Positions 46,891 through 56,270 of a stretch of DNA of 64,000 bases are shown here, piece after piece. The DNA lies in NCBI GenBank assembly GCA_023101885.1, contig JALPQD010000207.1, positions 1,369,844 to 1,433,843 of the forward strand. The letters run 5' to 3'. The position numbers were made by a program, and so were the translations under genes. The stretch comes from Typhlomys cinereus (taxonomy: Eukaryota > Chordata > Mammalia > Rodentia > Platacanthomyidae). The notes under the pieces are model-generated. The model was not told the DNA's origin and did no database searches. It worked only from the letters and a program-made list of their open reading frames with translations. Position 1 is the first letter of the stretch. Every line of letters starts with the position of its first letter.

Positions 46891-48297
46891 TAAATATCAT
46901 ACCCACGATTCATTTATACATTGTCAATGATCTCAGTGTGTCACGAATGGTTTGATGAGATTTTTTTCAATGGAGGTGTTCAAATCTGAACTTTCAATAC
47001 TTTAAAATGACACATACAATAGTCCTTATCTGTTTGCCCGTGGACTCGAGTGTATGAGACATGATTTTATGATAAGCAGTCTATTTTAATTTTTAAATAA
47101 GCGCTCCTAAACAAATCTTTAGATCCTAAGCAGAAAAAATTACAGATGCTGTAAAGATTTACATTAAACAAGTTATCGAGATCCGATCGCCCAGCTCCCC
47201 CATGCTGCAGCGGCCTCTTCAAACTGATCTCACAATAATTCGGTGCTTTCTTCCCTCTCTGTTCATTTTGGTAACTGAGGCACATTTAAAAAGAAGCTTG
47301 TGTCTAAACAGACAGCACTACAGAAAATACGAATTTGGACCCTGGTGACCAGTTCCCCATTGATCATCTAGGAGACTATAGGATGCTACATAAGGTTAGT
47401 CACCTTTCCTGAAAAGCACTTATCCTCTCTCTCAAACTGGTGCAAAGCAACGTGGACCTTCTGTCGTCTTGTATAAAAACACTCAACACTTTAGAAATTA
47501 AAAATGGCCCACTCATTCTCCACTCTTCCTAGAATCTGGAGGACAAAGGATACATATTTAAAGTTTTATCAGGACGGCTTTGGCCCCCTTCCCACTTCTT
47601 AAACACATTATTAATAGTGGCACTCAACATAAAAAAATAAGATCTGTTACAAAGTTAAACTGACTGTTCCACTAGAGTTGAGTCTGATATTGAAAGCCAG
47701 TATTACAAAACCTGGAAGGTGCCGCTTCACTTGTTCAAGTTGCTTGAAATCACACGTCATATGCTAGTTTCATAAATCATGTCTTTGATCTTCTAAACAG
47801 AGCTATTACAAATGAATACAAACTTGAAACATATCCTAATTTAAACTAATAAGCTTTGGGCCCTGCTTTTTAAATTTTAAGGCATGTGTGTTTCTCTACT
47901 CTCAACAACGTTGTACAAATTTACATTTATAATCACATGCATGGTCTACAGTTAAAAAAAAAGTTTGGATTACAGTGTTTTTAAATTGTGAACCACAATT
48001 CAGCACCTATCTTGTTATAACTAATAAGGCAACAGCAGTGTTGTATACTACAATAATATTCCCTTTCCACAGTCTAGCGCAGGGGGTCAATGAGAGCCCA
48101 GAAATGTGAGAAATCTTACGCCTACGTGTAGAATCTGTATGCGTATTCTAGGGGTTTGGAATTGATGAAAAAGGTCCTATATAAACCACACTATTGTAGG
48201 CCGCACTAGTTACAGCAGCTGTTAACGAGCAACAGGGCACAACTCATATTGTGCTTACAATCACATGCCGTGGTCTAGAAGCTTCGGCTCGGCCACT

Positions 48298-48441
48298 TCA
48301 ATCTTTCCGTTGTTTCCTTGGCTTCACATTGTTTTCCAGCGAAGAGAAGCTGTTGCTGTGTCCGTTGACGGCCGCCATGGACCCGTTCTGATGGTCCTTC
48401 AGCTGGTCTTTCCTCCTCGAGGCCCCTTTCTTGTTGTAAGT
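48298..48441 (-). CDS. ELOVL5: ELOVL5 terminal coding exon (residues about 253-299 and stop)
   Basis: This last coding exon of very-long-chain fatty acid elongase 5 reads on the minus strand from an acceptor ending TTTCAG to a TGA stop at 48298-48300. It encodes 47 residues starting TYNKKGASRRKD and ending KPRKQRKD. This is the cytosolic tail of the enzyme, rich in lysine and arginine; the basic end resembles the ER-retention tails of this family. ELOVL5 is a multi-pass ER membrane protein. It catalyses the condensation step (acyl-CoA plus malonyl-CoA) in elongation of C18 and C20 polyunsaturated fatty acids. The exon begins in phase 0, which fits exon 7. Identification rests on near-identity with the known mammalian tail and is very secure. 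Confidence 0.97.
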   Translation of the reverse strand, partial: TYNKKGASRRKDQLKDHQNGSMAAVNGHSNSFSSLENNVKPRKQRKD

Positions 48442-49223
48442 CTGAAATGTGCAAAGGCGGATGAGCACTTATGACCACGGGACGCTTCTGTCTCAATACC
48501 CGCATGCCAGAGGATAGGGACCACCCTGCTTTCCCCAGTGAGTAGTGAGTTGCTCATACACAGCCCCTCGCTCAGCTTTGATTATTCCCTATTGTCTCGT
48601 GTCAGTCCTGCACGAAGTGCTATGCTGTTGTAAGCAACCAAAGGTGGTCTTTTCCCTCCTCTGTACTTGGAATACTGTGTGCGGATGTAAACTGTCAAGT
48701 TCTGCACACAGGGGCGAGGGGCCATAGGGGAGAGAAAGTGGATGGCCTTCCTCCTCTACCCCTCGACCTCTGTTCTGGCTCTTGACCTCCTGCCCGGATC
48801 ACTGGGCACTGCAGCTACCAGGCACTGGCCACCGAAGCAGGAGCATACATCACCATGGGGGTCAGGCCCCCCCACCGGCAACTGTGAGCAAAATCTGTAT
48901 CACGACATCACATGTCCGCGTTAAACCTCAAATAGGAGCAGTAAGGAGCAAGGAGTAAGGAGCAAGAAGATGGGGACTCCGTGGGGAGGAGGGAAGATGG
49001 GGACTCCGTGGGGAGGAGGGGTCTTGCCTCAGGACTGTGATGGAAATTTCCTTTACCTGAGAGGCAGGGTGTGTGTAGGGGGGGCTGAAAACCACCCCTT
49101 TGCATCTCTGTGACAGGTCAGAGAGAGGCAAAGCAGCCACTTGCTAGACAGCTGGTCACTTCCCACAGGAGTTCCAAGATGCCCAGACCCAGGGTCCACA
49201 CCCCCCATGCCATGAAACGGTAC
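48442..49223 (-). other. ELOVL5 intron 7
   Basis: Bounded by GTACCG at the right (donor on the minus strand) and TTTCAG at the left. It holds two perfect copies of a 27-base unit (48966-48992 and 48993-49019) with core GAAGATGGGGACTCCGTGGG. No transposon was seen. Confidence 0.85.
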
Positions 49224-49358
49224 CTGAATGTAGAAGTTTGTGAAGAGAGTGATGAGGGAAATCATGTATCCGATCTGGAAATACAACCATCCGAGAGGGA
49301 AGGAGCACGGCCAGATGACGCCACAGGTTGTCTGGATGATCGTCAGCACGAACTGGAC
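49224..49358 (-). CDS. ELOVL5: ELOVL5 coding exon 7 of the usual numbering (residues about 208-252)
   Basis: The minus-strand exon has 135 bases, exactly 45 codons, from VQFVLTIIQT to LFTNFYIQ. It is mostly hydrophobic and holds membrane segments of the elongase, including GVIWPCSFPLGWLYFQIGY. The acceptor is CCCGCAG and the donor is CAG followed by GTACCG, a rather weak donor because of the C and C at positions +4 and +5. Both phases are 0 and join cleanly to exon 6 (ending ...GQL) and exon 8 (starting TYNKK). The reading frame is open without substitutions in known key positions. Function is as for the whole enzyme: elongation of polyunsaturated acyl-CoAs in the ER membrane. Confidence 0.97.
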
Positions 49359-51330
49359 CTGCGGGAGGCAAAGGGGTGCAGCTGAGCAGGGTCCCACGCC
49401 AGGTGGGCGGGGCACCTAGCACCCTTGGGTCTCTGGCTTTGTGTGCCACACTTAACTTCAACCCTGGGTATCTTCTCTGTATCACTTCCTTCCCCTCCGA
49501 GCCACATAAAACACTTCTTACGAAATGTTGCAGCTACAACTGAGAGATGCAAGGGCTTAAAAAAAATGAAGAAAAACATAAAAGGAACTGTCACTTAGGC
49601 AACTCTCAACTCCTGACCTCCGAGTGCCGTGTGGGGTGAAAGAAAGCTGGTGAGGACATTTGCGCCCTTCTTAGTAAAAATGCCAAGTTGACAGAAGACC
49701 TCCGATGAATGAATCTGGAAAAGCAGGTAAAGGTGCCTGGAGACACGGGGTCATTTAGTAACCAGGTGGGACTTAGTAAGTCACAAGCACAGGACTCAGA
49801 GCGGGAGGGAGACTGGTAGGGAAGAAAGTTTATGTTGGGAGAAAGTAGGGGACTGGATAATCAGGGGTGAGGAATGACACTAATTCATTGTGTGTATGTG
49901 TATGTATGTTTGTATGTGTGTGTGCAAGAGAGGACTTGAGCACATGTGCCTATGGAGACTCAAGGGTGATACTAGGAATCATCCTGGATCGTTCTATCAT
50001 CCCCTTATCGCTTTGCTTAGGCTTCGCCTTCCAGGGTTGGAATTGCAGACTTCCACCGTTTCTGCCCAGTATCTTTATACAGGATCTGTGGATCCGAACT
50101 CAGGTCTTTTTGCTTATGAGGTGAAAGCTATAACTACAGAGCCACCTCCCCAACCTTCAAAGAATATACATAAACACAAAGGCGCATGACTCCCGGAAGA
50201 TGGGTCTGTATGAAAAACAGAGGGAGAGTCCAACACTGGCTTTGTGCAAGCTTCCAGCATTTCCATGCCATGTTTTTTCTTCCCTTTCTTATGCCTAGCT
50301 TTCTAGGTTGGAAAGTAATGAGGCAGACGTAGAATCTGCCAGCTCCAAAGTACAGAGCCCAGTAGGAAGCCAAGCTGCCCACATGTCCTTCTTCGCCTGC
50401 TTCTGAAAGGGCCACGGCTGCAGTGCAAATCCATTTTTGCATCCTTTCTCCTCAGGCAGAACACGAGGGTAAAGGACAATTATCCCTCCTCACAGGGGGG
50501 TGAGAGAGATTAACAAGGACTGCGGAGCAGCTGGCAGAGGCGATAATGAAACAGATACACAAGTAGCTCGACATCTTCTCAGAAAGTTATTTTTAAAGTT
50601 GGGAAAAAAAAATCAAGATTGATTTGGGGGATCTGAATCAGTGTGACTGGGAAAAAATGTTTACAGCAAGGGCTGAGAGTTTAGTATCTACCCCCCCCCC
50701 CCAGCAGCCAGCTTTGGCTACTGTCTTCAGCCAGTCCTTTCGGCCTGTCGTCCTCACCTGCAGAATGGTTACATGCAGTGGGAACAACCCATGTAAAAGT
50801 GTTTACTTGGCATGCACGTCTGACATTTGTTGCTAGTTCACAAAATTCATGAGGGGAAAGGATAGAGGTCTGTGATATACTGACAACTGGAGATGGCTGA
50901 GGAGGAAAGGGAGTTGTGGCAGAGTCCTCGTCTGAAGGAGCAGGTGCCAATCTTGTCACCAGTTCTCTTCTACCTTGCATTTGCCTTAGCCAGTGTCCTC
51001 ACCGATGACCTAAGTTACAAGGACCCCAGACCCAAGAGCTGCAGCTGGAATCCTGGGAACACAGATCAACGCTTTCCTACCTTGACTATGGAAATTAGAA
51101 AACACAGGCAACTTGTGCACACGTATGTGCCTCTGTCACAGTCAGAGCACAGGCTGAGCTTGAAGTCGGGAGGCAAGTGAGTTTCTCCAAGGTTCAGAAA
51201 CAGCACCGCCTGACTTGCCTATGGGGACTTTAACTAGATCACTGAGAAGGGTGTGCCTCCGTCTCACACCATGAAGCAGAAGGGGTCTGCAGCCAGCCTG
51301 GAGTCCTGGGGCAGGGGCCGAGTCACTCAC
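49359..51330 (-). other. ELOVL5 intron 6
   Basis: Bounded by GTGAGT and CCCGCAG on the minus strand. It includes one old SINE (49885-50158) and otherwise unassigned sequence. Confidence 0.85.
49885..50158 (-). mobile_element. Old B2-headed SINE (subfamily O), antisense on + (sense to ELOVL5)
   Basis: TG-rich start, then AGGACTTGAGCACATGTGCC, AGGAATCATCCTGGATCGTT, TCTGCCCAGTATCTTTATAC, GAGCCACCTCCCCAACC. Confidence 0.8.
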
Positions 51331-51455
51331 CAACTGCCCCTGAGTGATGTACTTCTTCCACCAGAGGTAAGGACGCATGGAAGGGACGGACGACAGCCCG
51401 TAGTAGGAGTACATGAGGACGTGGATGAAGCTGTTAAGTGTGGCACCGAAATAAG
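51331..51455 (-). CDS. ELOVL5: ELOVL5 coding exon 6 (residues about 166-207)
   Basis: The exon is 125 bases on the minus strand, with acceptor TTCCACAG and donor TTG followed by GTGAGT. With the single base carried over from exon 5 it makes 42 codons, [10 protein letters not shown] through [11 protein letters not shown]. It contains the conserved stretch [16 protein letters not shown]. The elongase family signature contains a histidine in this stretch (N-x-x-x-H-x-x-M-Y-x-Y-Y), and that histidine is present. The first codon is split, serine being made of T from exon 5 and CT from this exon, which confirms the border. No stop or frameshift is seen. Confidence 0.97.
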
Positions 51456-53347
51456 CTGTGGAAACAACGGGGATTTGGGGAGAGGGAGTATGAGTGTTTA
51501 TAGGTAATAGGAGGCGAGGAAGAATCCAAGATGGAATTCACTTTCTGCCTGGATGGGAGACCCAGGCCTGGAGCCTCCCCTAGCCCAGGCCTCTGCTTTC
51601 CTTTCCAAGGCGAGATGCCACAGATGTGTTGCTCTAAAGGATGCGTGCTCACAGCAGGCCCGCTGTCTCCTTTGCAGAGATCTGGAGAGGCCTTTGGAGT
51701 TTCCTTCTAGTCACTCCCCAGCACTACAGTGCTGGAATCATGGATGGCTTTTATCAGCAGGCTCAGTCAGTGCCTTAGGGATGAGCTCAATAATCATGAC
51801 TTCAAATTCCAGTAGGTTCTCAGTCCCTTTCCCCACTTTCTAGCCTCCTCCATGGTGAACAATGAAAAATCGAGCCACCAGCTTCTCAAACTGTTTCAGT
51901 TATAGGAGCCTCTACTTCCCGCCCTGCGGCCTTGGTCAAGTAACGTCCATTTTCTACTTTGTCATGGGCCAAGTGGAGGCCTATAAGATATCTGAGGACT
52001 TCGAGTTCTCCTCAAATGAAATCAAATGTAATATGGGGCCATCTGTTGAATATTGGCCACTTTATTTAGTTAGGGAGTGATGAGGAAAAACAATGGTAAG
52101 ATAAGGAGGTCACCGGCCTCTCCAGGCTACCACAGTTCTGTCCCACAATTCTGGGAATCTTGGTGGGATGAGTTCATCTACAGCCATGCAACTTTAGGAG
52201 GAAAATATCCATGTGCTAATAACCCAAAGCCTTCAATGTTGGGGTAATAAAACTTGTGATTGACACGTTGGTGAGAACTCTCCAAAAAACTTGTCCAGAA
52301 ATCTGAAGCTTTTATCTCAAGTTTTTCCCCAAACCAGACCAGCCCTAGAGGATATCTACACAATGTTGGTGTATGCTACGGCAGTTACGTGGTCAGAGTT
52401 CTTGCTTGTTTCCCACCCCTTGCAGCCCTCCTTCCAGGTGCTGCACTCGCCCCTTCTGCGTTCTTCTCCAGTTACCTCGCCTTTGTTTTATTACAGGTTT
52501 TCCACTACCTTCCCTATTTCCTACATCCCTTAAGCGCTGTTCTTCCCCACACACAACCCTCTAATTTTGTAATTTACAAACACAGATACACACACACATT
52601 CTCTCTCTCTCTTAAATTTAAGTTCACATGAGTCCTCTGTTTAACATAATTTCCAATTGCACCCATTTTCCTGCAAATGCCTGATTTCATTTTCCTTCAT
52701 AAATGCATATGTGTCCATTTTCCATTATGCTTATGTGTCACATTTTCGTCATCCATTCATCTGTTTCTGGGCAGCTAATCTGGTTCATGTGAGCGGTAGA
52801 GCAATAACCACGGACATGCACGTATCCCTGTGATACACAGAACCCTTTGGCTATATGACCATAACAATATAGCTGGGTCACAAAGTTTTTTCTGTTTTCT
52901 GAGGAACCTCTGTACTAATTTACATAGTGACCCTAAGTCCAACCAGCAGCAGGTGAGGGTTCCCCTTTGAATACATCCTCTCTGGCACTTCCCACTATGG
53001 TTCTATCATCCAGTTGGAGGGGTCTGGAATCTCTAGCACTGCTCCTTCTGCTTAGGATTGCTTTGTTTAAAATATGTGACATGAAAGGAGAAGAAGGGAC
53101 CATCTGGAGGAAGAGTCATCAAGAAGGGCGGAGTGGCACATGAAAACAAAGCGCGATGATATGGAAATGTCACAATGAAGTCCTTTACTTTGTATGGCAA
53201 CTAAAAAAAAATTAACAAAGAGGAAAAAAAAGTTCGCAAAGTTCAAAAGCATAGCCTAGAAATCTACAGAAATAGAACTTTCCCCAAAAGCCTGTTTTGA
53301 GCCCATTCTCTGCACATGCGTGTTCCCAAAGCCCCCTGGTTACTTAC
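51456..53347 (-). other. ELOVL5 intron 5
   Basis: Bounded by GTAAGT and TTCCACAG on the minus strand. No coding or repeat element was assigned with confidence. Part of 52640-53000 looks like a decayed L1 (CAGCTAATCTGGTTCATGTG type) but is too weak to call. Confidence 0.8.
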
Positions 53348-53519
53348 AATGGCCGCAGGGGACCCAGTTCATCACAAACCACCAGATGTTGAGCATGGTG
53401 GCATGGTGGTAGACGTGCAGCACTGTGATCTGGTGGTTGTTCTTGCGCAGGATGAAGAAGAAGGTGTCCATGAACTCTATGAGCTTGGAGAAGTAGTACC
53501 ACCAGAGGACCCGGATGAT
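53348..53519 (-). CDS. ELOVL5: ELOVL5 coding exon 5 with the catalytic histidine box (residues about 109-165)
   Basis: The minus-strand exon has 172 bases, 57 codons plus one base, from [10 protein letters not shown] to NWVPCGH. It carries the elongase motif [15 protein letters not shown] and the catalytic histidine box HVYHH at about residues 143-147, which is essential for the condensation reaction. The acceptor is TTGCTCAG and the donor is ATT followed by GTAAGT, a strong donor. The residue after HHA is threonine, where the human protein has serine; this is a conservative change. The histidine box with a valine before the tyrosine is shared by ELOVL2 and ELOVL5. The following exons and the tail decide for ELOVL5. 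Confidence 0.98.
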
Positions 53520-53748
53520 CTGAGCAAGGGTCAAAGGTGACGGTTTAAACTGAGCATCCGGCCAAGTGTTCGGCTGGAAGCCAGCTGGGCGGAGTCACTG
53601 ACTTTCCAGACTCCAACGCCAACCCCAAAGCTATAGAGACCCACTGGCTCATCACAGTTCAGCAGTTCTGGTCACTCTGAGGAGAAGTTGGGTTTTACCC
53701 TTTATACCACTTCTCAGTAGTTAAGAGTCATTTTTAAAAACCGAGGAC

Positions 53749-54065
53749 GCTGGGCTGGCAAGATGGGTGCGAAGGTAAACAGGTAAACCTGGTGACCTGA
53801 GTTCTATCCCCAGAGCTCACATGGTGGGAAGAGTAAACTGGTTCCAAAAGTTGTCCCCTGTGGGCTGGGGAAGTTAAGACTCTGCCTTGCAAGCAGAAGG
53901 CCCTGAGTTTGGATCCCAGGTTCCACAGAGAAATGGTGGCAACCTGTACTTCTGGCCCTGGTGGGCGGAGCCTGGGAAATCCCAGAGAGAAGCAAAAAGG
54001 AGGTAGAAGCAATTCAGGATGATTCCCGAAGTCACCCTTGGCCCTCCACAGGAACACATAGTGCG

Positions 54066-54124
<59 letters not shown>

Positions 54125-54185
54125 TAAACTTTTAAAAAAAGTTGTCTCCTGACCTCCCACCACATGGGTTTCAGGAACGCAGCCG
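53749..54185 (+). mobile_element. B3-like SINE, split by another SINE
   Basis: The left half (GGGCTGGCAAGATGGGTGCG, TGGTGACCTGAGTTCTATCC, AGCTCACATGGTGGGAAGAG) ends at AAAAGTTGTCCCCTG. The right half resumes at AAAAGTTGTCTCCTG then ACCTCCCACCACATGG. The join restores the B3 order. Confidence 0.85.
53861..54136 (+). mobile_element. Old B2-headed SINE (subfamily O), inserted in B3
   Basis: TGGGCTGGGGAAGTTAAGAC, CTTGCAAGCAGAAGGCCCTG, CTTCTGGCCCTGGTGGGCGG, CAGGATGATTCCCGAAGTCA, then TC and CA runs. The target duplication AAAAGTTGTCYCCTG (53846-53860 and 54137-54151) has one mismatch. It lacks the leading GGAGAGGTGGCTCAGGGG in full, so its head is shortened. Confidence 0.85.
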
Positions 54186-54440
54186 CCAGATTTCCCTTTA
54201 CTCACGGGTGCATCACACTGGCACTAAGACATTATTCGTATGCTCATTTGCATACTTACAATCCTGATAAATGGTTGTAATTCTCCATCAATTGTCCAAG
54301 GGAGTTATTTCCATAGAGAGGAGGATTTACTTTCATGTTACGCTTTTGCGTTCAAATTTTCATATCATGCGCACGCGCGCGCGTGCACACACACACACAC
54401 CCTCATCTAGCAGGATTACTTGAGAAAAGAGAAACAATAC

Positions 54441-54518
54441 CTTCATGTCTGATTCTCCCGCGCTGCGTGTGCCCTGACAGAAGAAGTTGTATTTACCTTC
54501 CCATACACCTGTCACCAA
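54441..54518 (-). CDS. ELOVL5: ELOVL5 coding exon 4 (residues about 83-108)
   Basis: This 78-base minus-strand exon encodes 26 residues, LVTGVWEGKYNFFCQGTRSA then GESDMK, and was too short to appear as an ORF of its own. It matches the known ELOVL5 loop that follows the second membrane segment. The acceptor is preceded by a long T-rich tract (TTTTTGTTTTAG) and the donor is AAG followed by GTATTG, which is weak. Phase is 0 at both ends and it joins exactly to IIRVLWW of exon 5. The 82 residues that should precede it (N-terminus to ...MFCE or MFYE) were sought on the minus strand up to 64000 and not found, so the upstream exons lie beyond the window. Confidence 0.96.
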
Positions 54519-54592
54519 CTAAAACAAAAACAAACAGAAAACAAAAACTGGTCATCCACAACATCAGAACTCTGTTTAGCAGCACTTTCTTT

Positions 54593-54911
54593 TTTTTTTT
54601 TTTTAACATTTTATAATTTTTTTTATTATTATTTATTCAACTGTGCACATGTGCATGTGTATGTGCCCCCGAGTGTGTGTGTCTGTGTGTGTGTGTGTCT
54701 GTGTATGTGTAGAACCACGGACGAACTTGAGAACCACCATGGACGCCTCCACCTTCTTCTGCCCCGGGATTCACAGGCTCCGCCCTACCAGAACCACAAG
54801 CGCAGGTTGCCCCCGCTTCCGCCTGGCGTCTATACGTGGGATCTGGGATCCGAACTCAGGACCTTCCGCCTGCAAGGCGAAGGCTTAGCCCCTGAGCCAC
54901 CTCTCCAGCCC
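54593..54911 (-). mobile_element. Young B2-headed SINE (subfamily Y) beside ELOVL5 exon 4
   Basis: Reversed layout on the plus strand: a T tail, TTATTTATTCAACTGTGCAC, a TG-rich run, AACCACCATGGACGCCTCCA, CTCCGCCCTACCAGAACCAC, CGCCTGGCGTCTATACGTGG, CACCTCTCCAGCC. A perfect target duplication of about 15 bases, AGCAGCACTTTCTTT, lies at 54578-54592 and 54912-54926. It is in sense orientation to ELOVL5, with its A-rich tail facing exon 4. Confidence 0.93.
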
Positions 54912-55804
54912 AGCAGCACTTTCTTTCTTAATTTAGACTCTGGAAATTTACTTTGGGCTGTGCTGAGGCAAGCTGACTGTGCCCGTCCCAAGAAGTGTGA
55001 AGAAAGAGAAAGTTTGAAATACTCTCGGTCTTCATTGCACACAGGGCAAGCTCACTAGCAGGTGGTGTGTGTATGGGGGTTAAGGTCCTTTTTGGGTTGC
55101 TGCCTCTCAGAAGGATCCTCAGTTTATCACCTCCATGGTTGTCTCCCAAGGGCCCAGGGCAAGCCACCTCCAAGCTGCCCTTCTGCCTCTTGGGAGCCCC
55201 AGGCCACTTTCTCTGTGACCCCGAGTACACAGCCCACCCACACCCAAATAAGCCCGGCGCAGCTTGTCCAGGGGACGGAGAGTGCAAGAATCTGTGTTTC
55301 TACCAGGTTGGTGAAGTATCATCCCGGCCTATAGAGGCTCAGGAGTAATTTAGTCCAGCTTTGTCATCCCGTCTTCCTGTACAGTGACACACTGGCCTTC
55401 CTGAAGCAGAGAAGCGCTATGGAGTTACAGGATGGACCCAGGGCTCGGGCGCTAGCTCCCGAGGCAGCCCGCAGCTGTCCCTAGCTCACCAGCACATCCT
55501 GACAGCGAATGGCCTAAGGACCCGCTCTAACACTTGGGATGGAAAGTCATCGTCCATTGCTCAGTTTTCACGTTGCCACTCCACCATGCTGCTCCTAGAA
55601 CCTCGGAACTACGTGTTCTCTACCCCTTGGCTTTCTTCTGAAGTCCAGAATAGCTTCCAGTGTTCCTGGTGACCACCTGGTACCAGGAAGTGCCCGCAGG
55701 GGATGCCCCGAGCCTGATCTCATCTAAGCGCCAAGCACAGGTCTAGCACCGCTGCACCACACTGGCAGCCATAAGAAATACATTTCTCTTTTTCATCTCT
55801 TTTG

Positions 55805-55985
55805 TTACTGTGTATGACGTGTATGTGCAGGGTATGTACACATGGTTCTTAGGGAGGTCAGAAGACAGCTTTGTAGAGTTAACTGTCTCCTTCTGATATG
55901 GCTCATGAGGAAGGAAGGGTTCAGGGGATCCTCACAGGTCATCAAGCTCATGCTTTGCCTATGAAGACACAACACTGGAACTTTG
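55805..55985 (-). mobile_element. B3/B4-like SINE, antisense, diverged
   Basis: TGCAGGGTATGTACACATGG, GGGAGGTCAGAAGACAGCTT and TGTAGAGTTAACTGTCTCCT follow the reversed B3 tail half. The head half is hard to recognise. Confidence 0.5.
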
Positions 55986-56189
55986 GAACTACTCTCACAC
56001 TTTGAATCTAAAACCTGAGGCAGACTGCCAAAAGCTGGGCCTTCACTCCTGGCTCATAGATCCTTTTCAGAATCTAGTGCTGCTATTTTCAAGAGTGGGT
56101 CCCCAGCAGTGGCAGGGCCACCGGCCGTGAACTTCTTAGAAACAGTCTTAGCTGCACCCTAAATCTCACACAGGAAATACAGTGCCTTT

Positions 56190-56270
56190 GTTTAGATGGG
56201 GTTTCATCTAGGCAGGCTGGCCTTGAACTCACTATGTGGAGTCTAGCACCTCTCGAGTGCTGGGCGACTA
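56190..56270 (-). mobile_element. B1 fragment, antisense
   Basis: GATGGGGTTTCATCTAGGCA then GGCTGGCCTTGAACTCACTA and CTCGAGTGCTGGGCGACTAC. Confidence 0.55.

Larger units (their letters stand above)
46570..48297 (-). other. ELOVL5: ELOVL5 3' untranslated region with poly(A) signal
   Basis: The roughly 1.7 kb after the stop codon is AT-rich, has no SINE or L1 that I can see, and stands out from the repeat-filled flanks, as expected for a constrained 3'UTR. On the minus strand an ATTAAA hexamer lies at 46588-46593. It is followed about 15-20 bases on by a likely cleavage region and then GT-rich sequence (TGTCTGTCTGGTG), which fits a poly(A) site. The length is in line with known ELOVL5 transcripts. 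The 3' end is inferred from signals, not from transcript data. Confidence 0.75.
53520..54440 (-). other. ELOVL5 intron 4, largely a nested SINE pair
   Basis: The 921-bp intron holds a B3-like SINE that is itself split by an old B2-headed SINE, plus a (GC)(CA) microsatellite at 54369-54400. Confidence 0.85.

Noticed and set aside
49053..49415. 120-codon minus frame as one uninterrupted coding unit
   Set aside because: Only 49224-49358 is exon; both flanks are intron, shown by splice signals and by the known protein.
53734..54165. 143-codon minus frame
   Set aside because: It reads through the nested SINE pair in ELOVL5 intron 4.
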